Positions 11,801-26,800 of a stretch of 64,000 nt of DNA are shown piece after piece. Both the position numbers and the translations under genes were made by a program. The notes beneath the pieces were generated by a model. The model did no database searches. It saw only the letters and a program-made list of their open reading frames with translations, and was not told where the DNA came from. Within the stretch, counting starts at the first letter, position 1. Every line of letters starts with the position of its first letter. The DNA is from Callaeas wilsoni. Lineage: Eukaryota; Chordata; Aves; Passeriformes; Callaeidae. Where the stretch lies: positions 62,001 to 126,000 of the forward strand of contig VWPU01014050.1 in assembly GCA_013398955.1 (NCBI GenBank), written 5' to 3'.

Positions 11801-14800
11801 AAGTTGATACTTATTCAAGAAAGATTTTTATAACTGAAGCACTGATCTTCAATTACATGTGTACTTATTTTGTAAGCAAGCTATTCATTTGGTGGCCCAG
11901 CTTCAATATTGCTTTAGTTTTCCTGAGTGTCTTCAACAAGGCAATTTCTAGTCTTCAGTGAATTAAAAAATTGCGTCTGTGGCAAGCCCACCTCCCATGT
12001 GCAGTACAGTGTGATCCTCTGATCCTCTATCACAGTAATCCTGTTGCAAATCTATAAAAATTTCTTATGGCTCCAAGCAGCTTCAAATTATTTGGATGGC
12101 ATTAATGCATTCTTTTCAGTCATAGAGCACTCGGAGATTTCTTTATTGATTTTTGGGTAGGTACAAATCCAGATTTAAATCCAAGCCTTTCCAGGAGGAA
12201 CCTAATAATCAAATTACATTTGGCATTACTAATAAACTTATTCTAGATAATTCTGTACCAGCTTTTGTTTCACGTTAATTAAACCTGAAGAAACTGTTGA
12301 CTATTTTTTCTCTTAAGCGAAGGAATTTAAAGAGCTGTTGACTAGCTCATATCTTTTATTCATTGTTGCTGTGCTAGGAATGGGAAATGGAAATAGATGG
12401 CAGGGTTTCCTTTCTCTACATCTTCTTTTGCTTCTTTGCAATGAAAGAATGTTGCAATAATTCTATATACTGACGCATGGCAACTGGTTCTCTTCTAATT
12501 ATTTCACTTTTTTTTTTTTTGAAAAAAAACCAGTCAAGTCCTTCATCTCCAGAGCCAGCAAGTCTTCCTGCAGAAGATCTCAGCACAAACTCCAATGGTC
12601 CAAAGCCAGCAGAAATCATGCTGGATGGTGACAGAGAAGACCTCTTTGCTGGTAATGACCATTTTCCTCTTGCATGCCTGCACAAACCCTTTCACCCTTG
12701 GACTGAAAGAAGTGTGCTTTTCTGAGAGGGAGGATTGAAACTTTAGAAATAGTTTGACAGAGTTGTACAGGTTTTTCTTGTGAAAAATGTTGTTGGTTAA
12801 GTTTGTTTATAAGTTTCTCAGCGGTATGTACTCTCAGTGCACAGTATGAGAGTGTTTAGCTGGTCACTAACATGTTCTGCTGACAGTAAGAATAGTCTTT
12901 ATCATTTTGTGATTCACAATGTTCAAATCCGTTTGTGTGGAAATGCATTACTTAAGTTGCTTTCTTATTTTCTGCTTAATAATCGTGCATAAGCTGTCCC
13001 AGTCTTTTTTCCAGTTATAAAGAGAGACATAATTCAGATTGTATTGCAGGTATTTCCTTCTTAATAATCTTGTTTTAATGGAAAGGTAACAAACTGGCAC
13101 ATGGGACCAGTTCTTTCATTTCACTAGTGCATGGTTGTGTCTCTGACAGTTGACAGTGTTGCATGCTTTAGAAAAAGATGTGACAGTTCTGGTAAGTGAT
13201 CTGTTAATAGACAGAACATTTCTAAAGCTTCATAAATCAGTTGCTACTTTGGCGTCAGTTTTCAACTATCCTAACATGGGTTATTGTTGCTGTCAATTAC
13301 AGTTGTAGGAACATTAACTATTCAAGAAGGGAGGTGTAATATTTGGATTATATTATGTGCATAAGATGGTTCTGGATGTTACATCTCAATACTATTATTT
13401 TCCCTATTACTTCATATTGAGTGAGTCAGCTGACAGTCTGCTTTGAATACCGTCATCTCATCTTCATTGATTACCTGATGTAATCATTCCAAAAGAAACC
13501 TTATAACCTTTAGTTCTGGGTTATTTTGTATAAATACATATATACACATGCTCATTACATTTTTTCTAAACTTCCTTAATTTGTATTTCCGTGTATTTGA
13601 ACTTGTTCATTCATGACACTGTTAGAATGTATTGACTAGTTTAGTACCTCTCTGAAAGTGTTTTAAGAGAAAAAAGGAATAAAGAATAGAGAGGTAATCT
13701 TACTTTTTTCTGCATTTGTTTTGCCTTATAAAGACCATAAGTGCTTTAGCAATGAAGTTTTCTAATACTAGTCAGTAACTCGGTTATTTAGCATCAGTAT
13801 ATAAAGCCAGCTTTTTATAACCATAGAGCCATCTGGTGTGGATATTTTAAGAAAGCCAATTCTCCTTTGGATAATATTAAGAAAAGAAAAAGGGAGACTG
13901 GAGTAAATATTGAGGAGAGTCAGACAGAAGGAACAAATGTTTGCAGCCAGATTGTTTCAGCTGAAATGAATGCTGTGAGAATAACACACAGAATTGATTT
14001 AATGAGTTTGGGTTTTGTCATGAAGGACATTGTCGTGAATGCTTGCAGCACTGAGCTGAAGGCCTCTAATGCTGCATGTCTACCTCAGCTGAGACTGGTC
14101 TTTTAAAGTTCAATTTATAATATACAGTGAGTTTAATACTCTCAAATAGAGGAAAAAACAAATGTGATTTATGGAGCATGAGATAAAATATGACATTTTT
14201 CACTGTTTCCTGTTCTAAGCAAGAAGTTTGTATAATGCAGTTGAACTCAAGTCATGAACTTCTGTCTTTGTGTCACTGTCATTCTGAAATGACATTCTGA
14301 AAAACTGTTGAATTTTTGTTCCAGTGCTGTGCACTCACAAGTATAACTGTGGACTATTTTGCTAGACAATACAGAAACAGTGTGAGAAAGGCAAGATAAG
14401 ATACCTATTTTCTTGCTTCCAGCATGATTGCATAAGTATGACTTTCTAGGAAAGCAGAATTTAATTTAAAAGTGACTGTGGCAGGGGTTTTTCTTTGACA
14501 TGTTGAAATTCCAAAGAATCTTAACTTGCACAGCTTATAGGAACACTGAAGTGGAGAGGAAAAAAAATGAAGCTGCACAGCTTTGTAACTTCTGTTGTTC
14601 CTTCATATTGAATTACTAGACACTTAAAAATCCAGGTAAAGGAAATCTTGTTTGTGGCTCCTGAAGGGAGAGATTGCCAGTCTTCAGGTTCAGAAATAAT
14701 TGTAGTTTTTCAGACTTGTAAAAAATGTGATGGTATGCCTCTCTAGCTATTGTAGACTTAATAAAACTTTTCCATTGTTCCACCTCATATTGCAACCTAA

Positions 14801-17800
14801 TGGAAAAGGAGATGAAGCAGTACAACTTTTCTACTGCTTTCAAGCAGGACTGAACCTGAGAAATGTTTTAAGCTTTTTTGATTATACTTAAAATCTCTTT
14901 GCTATTATGTTTCTGTGGCATCTACAGGATAATATGTGCAATATAGATATTCATTGCCTTGTCTCTGGCAACTCGTAACTGAACTATTAAAACAGGGTTT
15001 CAAAAATGGAAGAAATTACTTTTCCTGCTGTGATTGGAGACAAGTTAATTTTACTGCTTTGTTGTGGTTTTTGGTTCTATAACAAAGCAAACTATCTTGC
15101 TAAACCCACTTAAACACTTTCACCCTTAGAATAAAAGTCACTATGTTGATTGTTTGGCCAGAAGAATTACTTTGTCTTACCTTGTAGAGCTCTTACGTGC
15201 AGAGACCATAATGGTCAGCGCTCCAAACGAGGCAGTCTTAGGTGTATCTTGAGGAATTTTGAGATATATCTTAAAGCTTGTTTGTCAATAACCTGCAATT
15301 GTACAGTGAAGAGCTAGATATAGAACTAGGCTTCCAAAATGTTGACCCAAAGTTCAGTGTATAACTGCACAAATATGCCATGGACTGCCCATGAAAGGCA
15401 TAGCTGTCTGTGTCTTCTGCCTCTGGTGCTCATAGAAGAGCAGTAGATGGTGAACTCATCTGTGAAGTTTTATTAGAATTCTGCCACCTTCTTCAAAAAA
15501 GTGGAAAACTATAATTTTTCCTATCTGTCTGGTAAAAGATTACTGTTACTTTGTTTTTTCAGCTCTCAAATGTATTTGGGAATGGATCATGTTATGGAAG
15601 GGTCTAGCTATTGTGTCCTGGGAAGAGTCACTGTGTGGGGGGCTAGGTTGATATTTGTTTTCATTGGGTTGTTTTTTGTTTGATGGCGTTTTGTGTTGTT
15701 TGGTTTTGTGAGGTTTTTTTCCCTTTAGGCTTTTTTCTTGGAATTTGAGACAGAAACGGAGGTGATAATTCTCTGACCCCGACAAGATGTACTTCAGGCT
15801 CATCTGAACAGAAAAGCTTCTAACTGATGGTGTCTGTTAGCCTGTTGTCATGTATCGTGTCTGATATGAGGAGTTCGCGCAAATGCCTTGCTGCTTTTTA
15901 GAATCTGGTTGTTCAGTTCTACCTTTATTTTGCAAGAAATAAATGCACAAAAGCATGGGAACTTACAGTTTTGAAGCCAGAAGGTTGTCATAATTAGTGT
16001 CTGACTGTTGTGTTAAAACTATTTCTGTTCTCATTAAGGTTATGCTTAGTACTTTTGATATAACAATAAGGACCATGGGTTATGACTTAGGTGTAGTAGT
16101 TCTTGCAGTCAGTTCAGTTCAGTTTAGCCTCTGAAATACTGCTATGCCTAGAGAAGCCTTTTTTAAGAGCCTGTCCTCTGTTCTGCATAACAGCTTCTGC
16201 TTAAGTTTACTTCCAAATTTATATGTTCACATGGGCAAACTTTCAAAGATAATAAGCCAATTTAACCATTCAAGCTATGTCAGAATGTTAAAGATCTGAC
16301 ATTTAGAAGTGTGACTAGTAAAAATAACTGTGGCTGAAGTGAACTGCTAGTGAGGAATTGCAAACTTGCATTTTCTAAGATGATATTTCACAAAAACAGC
16401 TGGTAAAAAATAAAGAAAAAAGCTCTGTCTAATGCTGAGATTAAGCCCTGTGCTTGAGTGTTGATAGAAACTTCTTGTGGTTTGCTGTAGAACGTTAATT
16501 AAGCCTATGTAGTTGTCTCCTATAGCAGAATGACATGTCTTCATGTTCTTCTGCAGCTAAGCAACTTGACAACGTTCCATTAAAAAAACTGTTCATGTAT
16601 TGTAAAGTATGTATTTATGTGTAGCAGTCTACAGCATTAGATTGGTGGGAGTTCTTAATATGTTCTGGTAACTCCCATAGCTGATATAAGTGTTGGATCT
16701 CAGTGTTTTCCTCCTAAAAGTTGAACAGAGCAGTTGCTTGCCTCTTTAAGCGAGAACTTAAGCTCTTGGGAACTATCCTGGAAAAGAAGACATCTAGATT
16801 TCATTTCTCATGCTAATAATGATACTGAATATTTTAAGAACCAAATAAAACCCACACAAGCACACAAAACCTCTCAAACCCAAAACCAACAATAAACTAC
16901 ACCACAAAACCACAACTTCATGCTAAGTTTTCAGGTGAAGATCTAAAATGAATAGATTAAACAAATGTTTCTGAAAGTGCCATAGTTTGTACTCTGAAGC
17001 CTACCAATTTAATGTTTCCATGGGGAAGAAGAACACACCTGCAAAACAAGCAGAAGAATTATCAATAAAACCTTTTAATCCAGACCATGTAATCTGATTA
17101 CTCAAAGTAAAGGGACGTATGTAAGAAGTGTAAGTGCCAGAGTTCATCAGAAGAAACCTATTTCATGAGAAATAGATCTTCAGCTCATGTACTACTTGAA
17201 GACTGCTTTTTTGAGGGGGAAAAATAGCTAGAAGTAAGAGCCTGCTGTTCTATACAAAGCTAATGCTTCTTTTTCCTTTCAGAATCCTTGAATATTTTTG
17301 TTTTAAACAAAAAGTGCAATAACTTTCTCCCTAGCCAGTGCAGTCTCAGCATCCCCTTCCATATCTTTTCCATTTCATGCTTCAAGATTTGCATAAAGTC
17401 TGGAAGGATGCCAGACCTGGGGTGAGAGGTAACAAGAGAGAGAACAGCATAAATTCTCATTTCTTCCTAAAATAGCTAACTTACTGTTATCAAGCAAACA
17501 GATACTATTTTCTCTGGGTAAGTTCCTTCAGGAAAATAAAAAATAAAGACCAGTAGTCAGCAGTTTTAAAAATTTGCTAATCCTGCTTTGAGTTCATTTG
17601 ATGCACAACTTAGATCACTTTATGATGCTAATGGATATTTGGTTACAAGTCTGAAAAAAAGAAGTCCTGGTGAAGAAGTGCGCTTCTGTGTCATCTGATA
17701 GCAGCACTGCTTTGTTACATTAAATACACAGTTTTTTCATGAAGTTATACTGTACAATAAGAGGATTGTGTTATCAGCTAATGAAAGTGAGATATCTGTG

Positions 17801-20800
17801 TGCTTTGAATTGTTTAGTGACTTGTTTTATAAACCTGTCTAAAATTTGAAGATATAGAGAAGTATATACTGGTGGTTAATGGTTTGTTTCCAGAATGCTG
17901 GAATATAGCTAGTGATAGAAAAAAGGAACAACTGAAGTGCAATTGCTTTATTTCATAAATATTTTATATTTTACGTTTTATCATGGATATAGTATACTGT
18001 GTTGCATACGTATGTGCATATTTTTCTGAGATATGTTTCTATGAAATATTCATTTGTATAACACATATGTTGAATGCTATTAGCCACCAAAGGAGAGAAC
18101 TGCCTCTTCTTCTTGAAATGTTGCTGTTCTGCAAATCTAAAAGCTCTTCTGCAACTGCCTCAGCATGACTTCCTACCTGATCTTAGGTTTTGAATTAAAA
18201 TTCCTTATTGATTTAAGACCGTGTCCTTCATGTGGAATTTGAGGAAAGGAAGCATTAGCAGATGCTTATGTTCTTTAAGATTTAGCAGTAAGAATAAACC
18301 AATGCTATGAAAATAATTATTTTCAAATAAAGGCTGTAGATTCTTTTTTCATGTTAAAAATTGAGAATATAATGAGGTGCTTGCTTTTAATTTTAGTTTG
18401 AAAATACTACAAAAATCTGTAATTTGAAATTAGTAAAAGCAATGCCAGCAGGTTGAGGGAGCTGATCATTCCTCTTGGCTCAGCACTGCTGAAGCCACAC
18501 CTGGAGTGCTGAGTCCAGGTTTGAGCTATCCAGTACAAGGGAGACATGGGCAGATGGGAGTGACTCCTATGCAGGGCTATGAAAATGATTGGGGCCATGA
18601 AAATGATTTAGACCATAAAGTGTATGGCATAAGAATTGAGACTGAGAAAGCTAGTGCTGTTCATCCTGGAGTGGGGCTTGTGCTGGGGAGGATCCTATAG
18701 TGTGTATAAATACTGTATGGTAGGAAATGAAGAAAAGGGAGCCTGACTTCTCAGTAGTGCCCACTGACAGAACAGGAGGCAATGGCTACACACTGAAAAC
18801 CAGATGATACACAACAAAAATCTTACGTATTTGTTTGTTTGTCTTTTTGGGATGAGAGAGTGGTGTTGGCTTTTGTTTTTTTTTTCTTGTTGGTGAGGGT
18901 GGTCAAGCACTGGCACAGGTTATCCAAGGAAGAGGTGGATTCTCCTCCTTAGAGATGCTCAAAATTCATCTAGATGTGGTCCATTTTAGCCTGCTCTAGC
19001 TAGAGCTCTGCTTGAACAGAGAGGTTAGATTAGATGATTTCAGAAGTTCTTTCCAGACTCAACAAGTCTGTGATATGTTCCAAAATGAAATGATGACTGT
19101 AAGCTTTGTCAGCCTCAAGCCAGAATGAATGTCTGCTTTGGTTTAGTGCATTTTTACCCATTTGGTAAGTACTACCCACAGAAGTTTGTGAAAGGACTTG
19201 AGGTCTATTGGAAAGTCTATTTTGGTATCAAATGACTGTTCTGTGGTCCATGTTATCTTTTAAGAAACTGGAATTCTTGAAAATGCGTGTCTAGCGAGAA
19301 TGCAGCATTGTTCATTTATTTGAGCTAGAACAGGAACTTCTGTATACCCAGGAAATGTGTAGTTTGCCTGTGGTCAAAACCAGTTAGTAAGATTTGTAGA
19401 GCAGGGGTTTTCACTGTCTTTAAAGGCAGGTGAACTGTCCGTAGTCTAAAGGAAGTAGTCAGTTTCTAGTGAGCTGATTTAAGCCCCAAAGAGAATGGAG
19501 ATAGAGACTAAAGATAATCTTAATGTCCCACCTGCTAATATAATTTACAGTTTGTGGTTTTTTTGGCAAGGGTGGGGGTGTATTAATGGTTATGTAACTT
19601 CATTTGTTACATGCCTCAGTCTTAGTTACCAGCATATGACTAAAACAGCTGTTTTTCAGAGCGTGAAACAGATGATGAAAAAGAGCTACTTCTGTGGTAA
19701 AAAAAATTAATTATGTTCACAATATGTCATACAGAAATAAATTATTTGTGGCTTGTGAGTATTTTAAAAGATTCTTTAATGAACAGTATAAAAAAAACCA
19801 AAAGGCAATATTGATCTAAATTTAACCTATTCTGTGCTACAAGCCCAAATGTCGTATCTGGTTTTAGCTATGTATTGAAAAAAATTGTCCTGCACAAATG
19901 GATGCTATTTATTTTATCATCGTTCTTTATCATGCATGTTTGTTGTCTTTGTGATGCATATGCAGCTGGGTTGCACAGGAAATTTGTTGCTAACTGAAAA
20001 TGTTTATCTAGAAGCAACAGAAGAAGTTTCGTTGGACAGTCCAGAGAGGGATCCAATACTTTCACCAGAACCTACTCCTGCAGTCACTCCTGTTACACCT
20101 ACTACATTAATAGCTCCCAGAATGGAATCGAAAAGTGTAACAGCCCCAGTGATTTTTGATAGATCCAGAGAAGAGGTATGCTGTAAACTTCTAAACTATG
20201 GAAATATCTTACTTGGATTTTTGAGTTTTACCTTGTTTTAAAATGCCAGTTCCTAAGTATTGACACATGGCATCATACCTTGCTGTTTATTTTGCAAAAG
20301 AAGTTTACTGTGAATTTGACTCAGGAAAACACCTTAACAATTCACTACTGAGGTGATTACATTTGAAAGTCATACATAGTGTGAGGAGTAAGAAGTTCTA
20401 TTCCTTCAGAATAGATACTTTCAAAGTGTATGTAGGAGTAAGCTGTGAGCTTGATACATAACTAACATGTTACAGTTTCAATTTGTATTTCTGAAGCTGT
20501 TCCTAACGGGGAAATTGAACACGCAATTTGTAGCATTATCCTACATGCTAACTAACAGCTGAGGGTAATCATAGTCCTTACGTTGTTACTTACATTGGGT
20601 GTTCCAGTCAAAGTGTGGACATTGCTGAATGCCATTCATTCTAGGGACTTCTCTTACTACGCAGCGACTTTGCAAACAAGACCTACGGGTGACTCAATGA
20701 TGCCTAATTCCCCAGATACCACGTGATGGCATTTGATTCTGATTTTGCCCCTTCAGCCCTGGTACTGTCCCTTCTGCCATGGTGTTTCTTAAGATCTCTC

Positions 20801-23800
20801 TTTTTATCAAACTTAGGTATAGTACATGAAAAACTATGAAATTCTGGAAGAACAGAACTCACACAAGTATCAGAAAATTTTTGATCTGTTGCTTTTCGCT
20901 TCCCAAGCTCTTCTGCTACAGATACTGTTAATGAAAACGAATGTCCATCCTTTGATTAGAGGCACATGGAAGCATTGCAAATGAGGGTGGTTGTGAACCA
21001 CAGTGTCTGCTGGCATTGTAGGTGATACAATGAAGAGATCCCTAAGTCTACTGTACTAAAAGTTTTTGCAGTAGGGCTTAAAACTGAAATCACAGGACCA
21101 TTTAGTTTGGAAAAGACCTTTAGGATCATTGAGTCCAACTGTAAACTTAGCACTACCAAGTTCAGTACATGAACTTTGGTTGCAGTCACAGTCAGTGTTA
21201 GAAAGTATATTAATATTGGAGACTGGAAATGTTTCATAATTATACAAACATACGGACTTTTTCTCCTCCTTCCTCTATATCCTCTTCTTGTACTCATACA
21301 TAATATGGATGTCCGTTACCTTGTTAAAACTGGTATATCTTTTTCCTAGATTGAAGAGGAAGCAAATGGAGATTTGTTTGATATAGAAATCAATGTATCA
21401 GACCCAGAGAAAGTTGGTAAGTTCCTTGAGCCTAGAAATTCAGACAGTAGACTGTCTTACTCCTTGAAGAATATTCTTAGATTTTAGCAGGATTTCCCCT
21501 TTAGTTTTCCTTTGGCAAATTTTAGTATCTAAATGGAAATTTATGTAATGTCTATTTTACTAAAAAGTGTATGGCAGGATTACAATACCTTGCCCTGGGA
21601 CAAGTATTTTAATTTTCTTACAGGAGATGGCATGAATGCTTATATGGCATACAGAGTAACAACAAAGGTAGGTAGTGCAACAAAAATTCGTGAATACTTT
21701 GTGTTGTAGCTGAAATGGATCAGTAATTCACAACAATTTTATTTTTTTTAAGACATCACTTTCAATATTCCACAAAAATGAATTCTCTGTTAAAAGAAGA
21801 TTCAGTGATTTTCTTGGCCTGCACAGCAAATTAGCAACAAAATACATGCATGTTGGTTATATTGTGCCTCCAGCTCCAGAAAAAAGTATTGTAGGTAAGT
21901 GCAGTTCCAGTAAGGTGACACTTAAGTACTGTAATACAAATTACTCTTCTGCATGAATACTGCTTACTTCTTCTCCAAATATGGTCCAGATATTCTTTCT
22001 GTTCTGTATTTTCAAAAGGTTCAGGTTAAATTGGAAAGATATGTAATGGCCTCTTCCTAACTCAGACTAGTGTTGATAGTGAGAAGCATATCTCTTAATG
22101 CATGGCCTTGTGTTTCTTATCTATGATTCTTTCTTTGCTGTTGCCCTTCAAGAGCTGATTAGTCTACCAAAACAAGGATGTTAAAAGAAAGTTTATTTTT
22201 AAGTTGAGCTGTTATCAATTGCCTGCAATATATAGACAGCTTCATACATACTCCAGATTGCTGATACTTCTGTTTGTTTCTTTTGATCATGGTGAATGCA
22301 AAACCTCTCATAAATTTTGCAAAGTTTTAATGCAAAAATGACTTTTGACTAATGCTGGTCTTCATGAATGCCTTAAAGGATCAGATCCTTTCTCTGTGAG
22401 CTAAGAAGCATGCCTCATGCATTAAAAGAACTTCATTTTGTGATCTCTAAGTAGGAGAAGTTCTTTCAAAATAGGTAAATATTTAAAACAGTAAAACCTG
22501 TTAAAGACTTTTATGTTACTCATATAAATAAGTGATTTGAATCTAGAATGTTATTTGATATGTAGGCTGTGGCAGGACTTCTCTTCAGTAGTTTAGTCTG
22601 TAAAGATAATCAGGGCAGCAGTTTTTCATGTAAGTAGGAGTAGGCAGTTTGTGTAGATGTAGGCAGCAGAAGTCTTGGAAAATTCATGATTTTGTTTCTG
22701 TGAAAAAGCACTGTGTTTTTAAGCCTATGAGACTGAAAATTTAACCTGAATTTTTGGTAGTTCTTGAAAATTATGGGTATTTCTGTAATAATCAGTTTTT
22801 TGTATGACAAAAATAAGTTTAATTCCAAATGCTAATAGGGCTTATGGAAATGGAATGAGACTTCTGATCATGTCCTTTGGATGATACAACATTTAAGGCA
22901 TTTGTGACTGTGGGCATTTATGAAAATGTAGTGCTTGCATCACAGTCCAATTCAGCTTAGACTGGATTTCAGCTACCACTTGAACAAAACCAGCATAAAA
23001 ATTGATACACCTGGAAGACAGTAAAATGATGGGACTTACTGCAGTGCAAGCAAGCACTGGTTGGTGCTTCAAAGCCTTTTATAGAGACTTTAAGCTACAG
23101 GTAGATGGAGAAAGCTCAGACTCTGTAGTATATTTTCACAAAAGCATGGAACTCCCTCTTTAAAGTTGAACTTCACAGGTTTTACTTAGTTCTGTTCAAG
23201 AGCATGTAGTCAGTTCATTTCCAGTTCTGGAGAAAAGAAGGAATTGATTCCAGGCTGTTTCAAAATAATGCATCTTAAAGCAGAGAGCTGACAAAACAGC
23301 TGAAAGTAAGATGATATAGTCTTTACATTACACATGTTTATGTTTAAAGTCTTAATACATAATGTCATACATTCAGTGTTTATGCAGTGTGTGTTGTAAA
23401 AAAGTCCCTGGTCTGTTCATTCTGTTACACTGTTAGTAACACCTGAGGTTCTAAGCTCCAGTTTTATTGTGGTAATGAGTGGTATGGGTTGGAATTTTAG
23501 CTCTTAGCTACAAATTCAAGTCCATCAATTACTGACTGTGGAACAAAAGGATAAAAATGAGTCAGTGGTGAACTAGAATTGGACATTCATCATGGTACCT
23601 CACTACTTACATAAGTGTGTATAAAAATAATATTTTCATTTTTAAAGAAAATAATCTGTTAAATCATGGATCTTTTCCTGTGAAGGGTTAGAAGAGTGCT
23701 TGGTCTACAGAAACAGTCTTTGCATTTAAACAGGCTTATATTAGCAGAGAAAGAAATCTGGCAAAATATTTAGAAATAACTGTCATTATCACAGTATCAG

Positions 23801-26800
23801 AATTCCTCGTATTTGTTTGTGTATTCAGTTTTTCCCTGTGAACTTCTGTTCAAAGTTTAACTATGAAGGGTCTTTTGCATTAAACCACAGGATTTCCTTC
23901 TTTCTGCAGTAAAATATTAATGTATAGTAATACTGTTATGTAAAAAGTTGAGGCATGTGAATTACCTCGACTTTCCTTGAGTACTTTAATCCTTGTATTT
24001 GAAGATATACTCAATTTTACATACTTATTGATTTAGTTACATTATGCTGTGTGAAATACTTTTGAAAAAAAATCTTCATCAGATTTATTTTCATCATGTT
24101 GCAGAGAAGGGAAAAAGTAAGGCTTCACTGAGAGGTTAAGGGTTCCTTCTTATTCCTGTAAGGCTTTGCTGCTTGTTTGCTCCAGGGGTTACTGTGTGAA
24201 ACTTCTAAGGCCAGAAGGGAGATTGGGTGAGGAACTTTGGGAACTGTTGACCTGACAGATCAGTGAGTACATAGTCAGAATCTCAGAACTTTTAGCTGAA
24301 GAAACACAAAAGCAACAGATGAGAAATATACTACAGCTAGAAATCAGATGTCTGGACTGTATAATAAAATACCTTTCCTGTTTGTTTTTTAGGAAATATG
24401 AATAATTATTGATGTCTAGTGTTTCGTAGTGTTTTTGATGGGACTCAGGTTGCTGAACTCCCTGAGCTTAGGTCTTTAGCGTGAAAAATAGTGACTTCAG
24501 TCTGACTGTTTAAGGATTCTTCTGTTGCTAAGGTTGAATGTATTTCCCTTTCCATGACACATCAATAACTAGGTGCCACGCTTGTCTTGGTCAGAGGAAG
24601 CACTGTAAAGCTGCATACATTTTATTCTGCTGCTTTATTCTCCATTCAGTTCAGTTCAGAATTTTCAGAACTTGTTAGTTTGCCTTAGATAATTAAAAAA
24701 CTATTAGTTTTAGAACTTAAAAGAAAAAATAGTAGAATGAAAACAATGGTAATAAGCTTACCGGTGAATAGGCTTATAACCTGAGGACATTATTCTATTC
24801 TATTCTATTCTATTCTATTCTATTCTATTCTATTCTATTCTATTCTATTCTATTCTATTCTATTCTATTCTATTCTATTCTATTCTATTCATTTTCTATT
24901 CATTTTCTATTTTCTATTTTCTATTTTCTATTTTCTATTTTTCTTTTCTATTTTCTCTTATTCTATTTTCTGGACATGAGTTGCCAATAAAACTCTGATC
25001 AGCATTTAGATTGTTTTCATACATGCAAATTAACCTAGTTTTACTTACCTATTAGTCACAATTAATATGTTACAGGAAATTGAGTATTTCACAGAGCTAC
25101 TTCCACAAAACCATGCAGCATGCAGTGTTGATTTTTTTTATGTTCCTATGCAGTGTTTTTCATTGTAATTTGATTTAAATATGTAAACTTAGGTGAGCCT
25201 TACATTCTAATCACATCAGTTATGTTAATGATTTATCTGTGATAAAATAAAATCAATATGATGCCATTTCCTTCAAGGCATGACCAAGGTTAAAGTAGGC
25301 AAAGAAGATTCTTCATCTACTGAATTTGTAGAGAAAAGAAGAGCAGCTCTAGAAAGGTAATGTGTGTATCTAAGTAAAATTTATTTAGGCTCAGAATTAC
25401 TTGTAATGTACTATATGGGTTCTGTAATTGCAGCACTGGTGATCTGTACTTAAATGAATTCCAGACACTGTATACAGCTGTCAAATTTTTGTGTAGAAAT
25501 TGAATAATTCCCATTAATAACAGGAAGAGTAGTCTTATTCATAAAAATGATTATAGCTAACTTGTTTCAGATTTAAAATTAAGATTGCAGAGGTCCAGTA
25601 AGTAAAGCTACCATTACCAGCTTCTGTAGATGTTTTGGGTTGAAGGAATTAAGGCACTTACGGCAATGTATTTGTTCCATAACAGATAAGCTGTTGGGCA
25701 GGAACGCAGGTGAAGAGACCTTCAATCACTTGAAAATAAAATGGGCTTCTGATGATGTGCATTGATGACATTGATGTGACTTGCTGAATTTTGTCATAAG
25801 AGATATTGGATCTCTGTCACCCAGCACTGATATACAGCTGATCCTGTTAAAGTATCTTTGTCAGGGAAGGGTCCTATTCCCAGTATACTGCCACATTAAC
25901 CTTAACTTGTACTTCATATGGGGTATGGAACAAAGAAAAAAGGTTGAGCAATCTATTGTGTAAAACAGTTTTGCTGCAATCCTTACCTTGTTTAGTTAAA
26001 AACACATAAGGATATGGTCATACCTAATGGAGGGTGGATTAAAAAATTACACTTGAGATCTAAGCAGAAGTGCAGAAAAAAAAAAAGGGAAGGAGTTGCA
26101 TTGAATTTTACTTGTGTATGTATGAGTCTTTTAGAACTAAATAGATTGAAGACTGTAGTCTATCCAGTATATAAGTAGTTTATACCTATGCCATAATTAA
26201 CTCACTTGCCCAAGATTTCCTATAATTCTAAAATAAATCAGACAGAATTACCTGTAACAAAAAGCCTGTCCACTGCACTGTACAAAAATTTTTAAACAAG
26301 CTCATTTTTTTCTGGCATAAACTGGTTAATAAAGTAGGTCTTTACTCAGCTGTTTAAAATACGAAGTATATTATTTTACCACTGTGCAACATATAGATAT
26401 GGCAGGCCCCACCTTAAGGAGTTTCTGGTGTAACTGGTGTTCAGTTAGGCACTTAAATCTGTTCTATTACCTGATTATTTTAATTTTTAAAATCATAGGT
26501 ATCTACAACGAACAGTAAAGCACCCAACCTTGCTACAGGATCCTGATTTGAGACAATTCTTGGAAAGTTCTGAGGTATTTATGTTCTTTTAACTTCTCTT
26601 ATTAATTTCTAGATATGGTAACCTACCAAGCAATATATTCACTTTGTATTGAGACCGAATCCCCTACATTAATATGAATTCCCATTGGGCCATACCCTTC
26701 ATGGGATAGAATGGCAGAGGCTACTTAGGTAATGGTGTGCCTCAGGCTCTGGTAAAACTTAGAGTGGTAGTGACAAAAAGCTATTTGCTGTATATCGACT

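Larger units (their letters stand above)
5885..12533 (+). other. SNX2: SNX2 intron 1
   Basis: 6649 bp between GTGAGG and CCAG. It contains the rest of the CpG island, a GT-rich microsatellite (6210-6242), a T/G-rich tract (8637-8710), a 30-bp tandem duplication (9859-9918), an LTR fragment (about 11255-11493) and the odd T13-G-A8 acceptor. The rest holds nothing I recognise. Confidence 0.85.
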
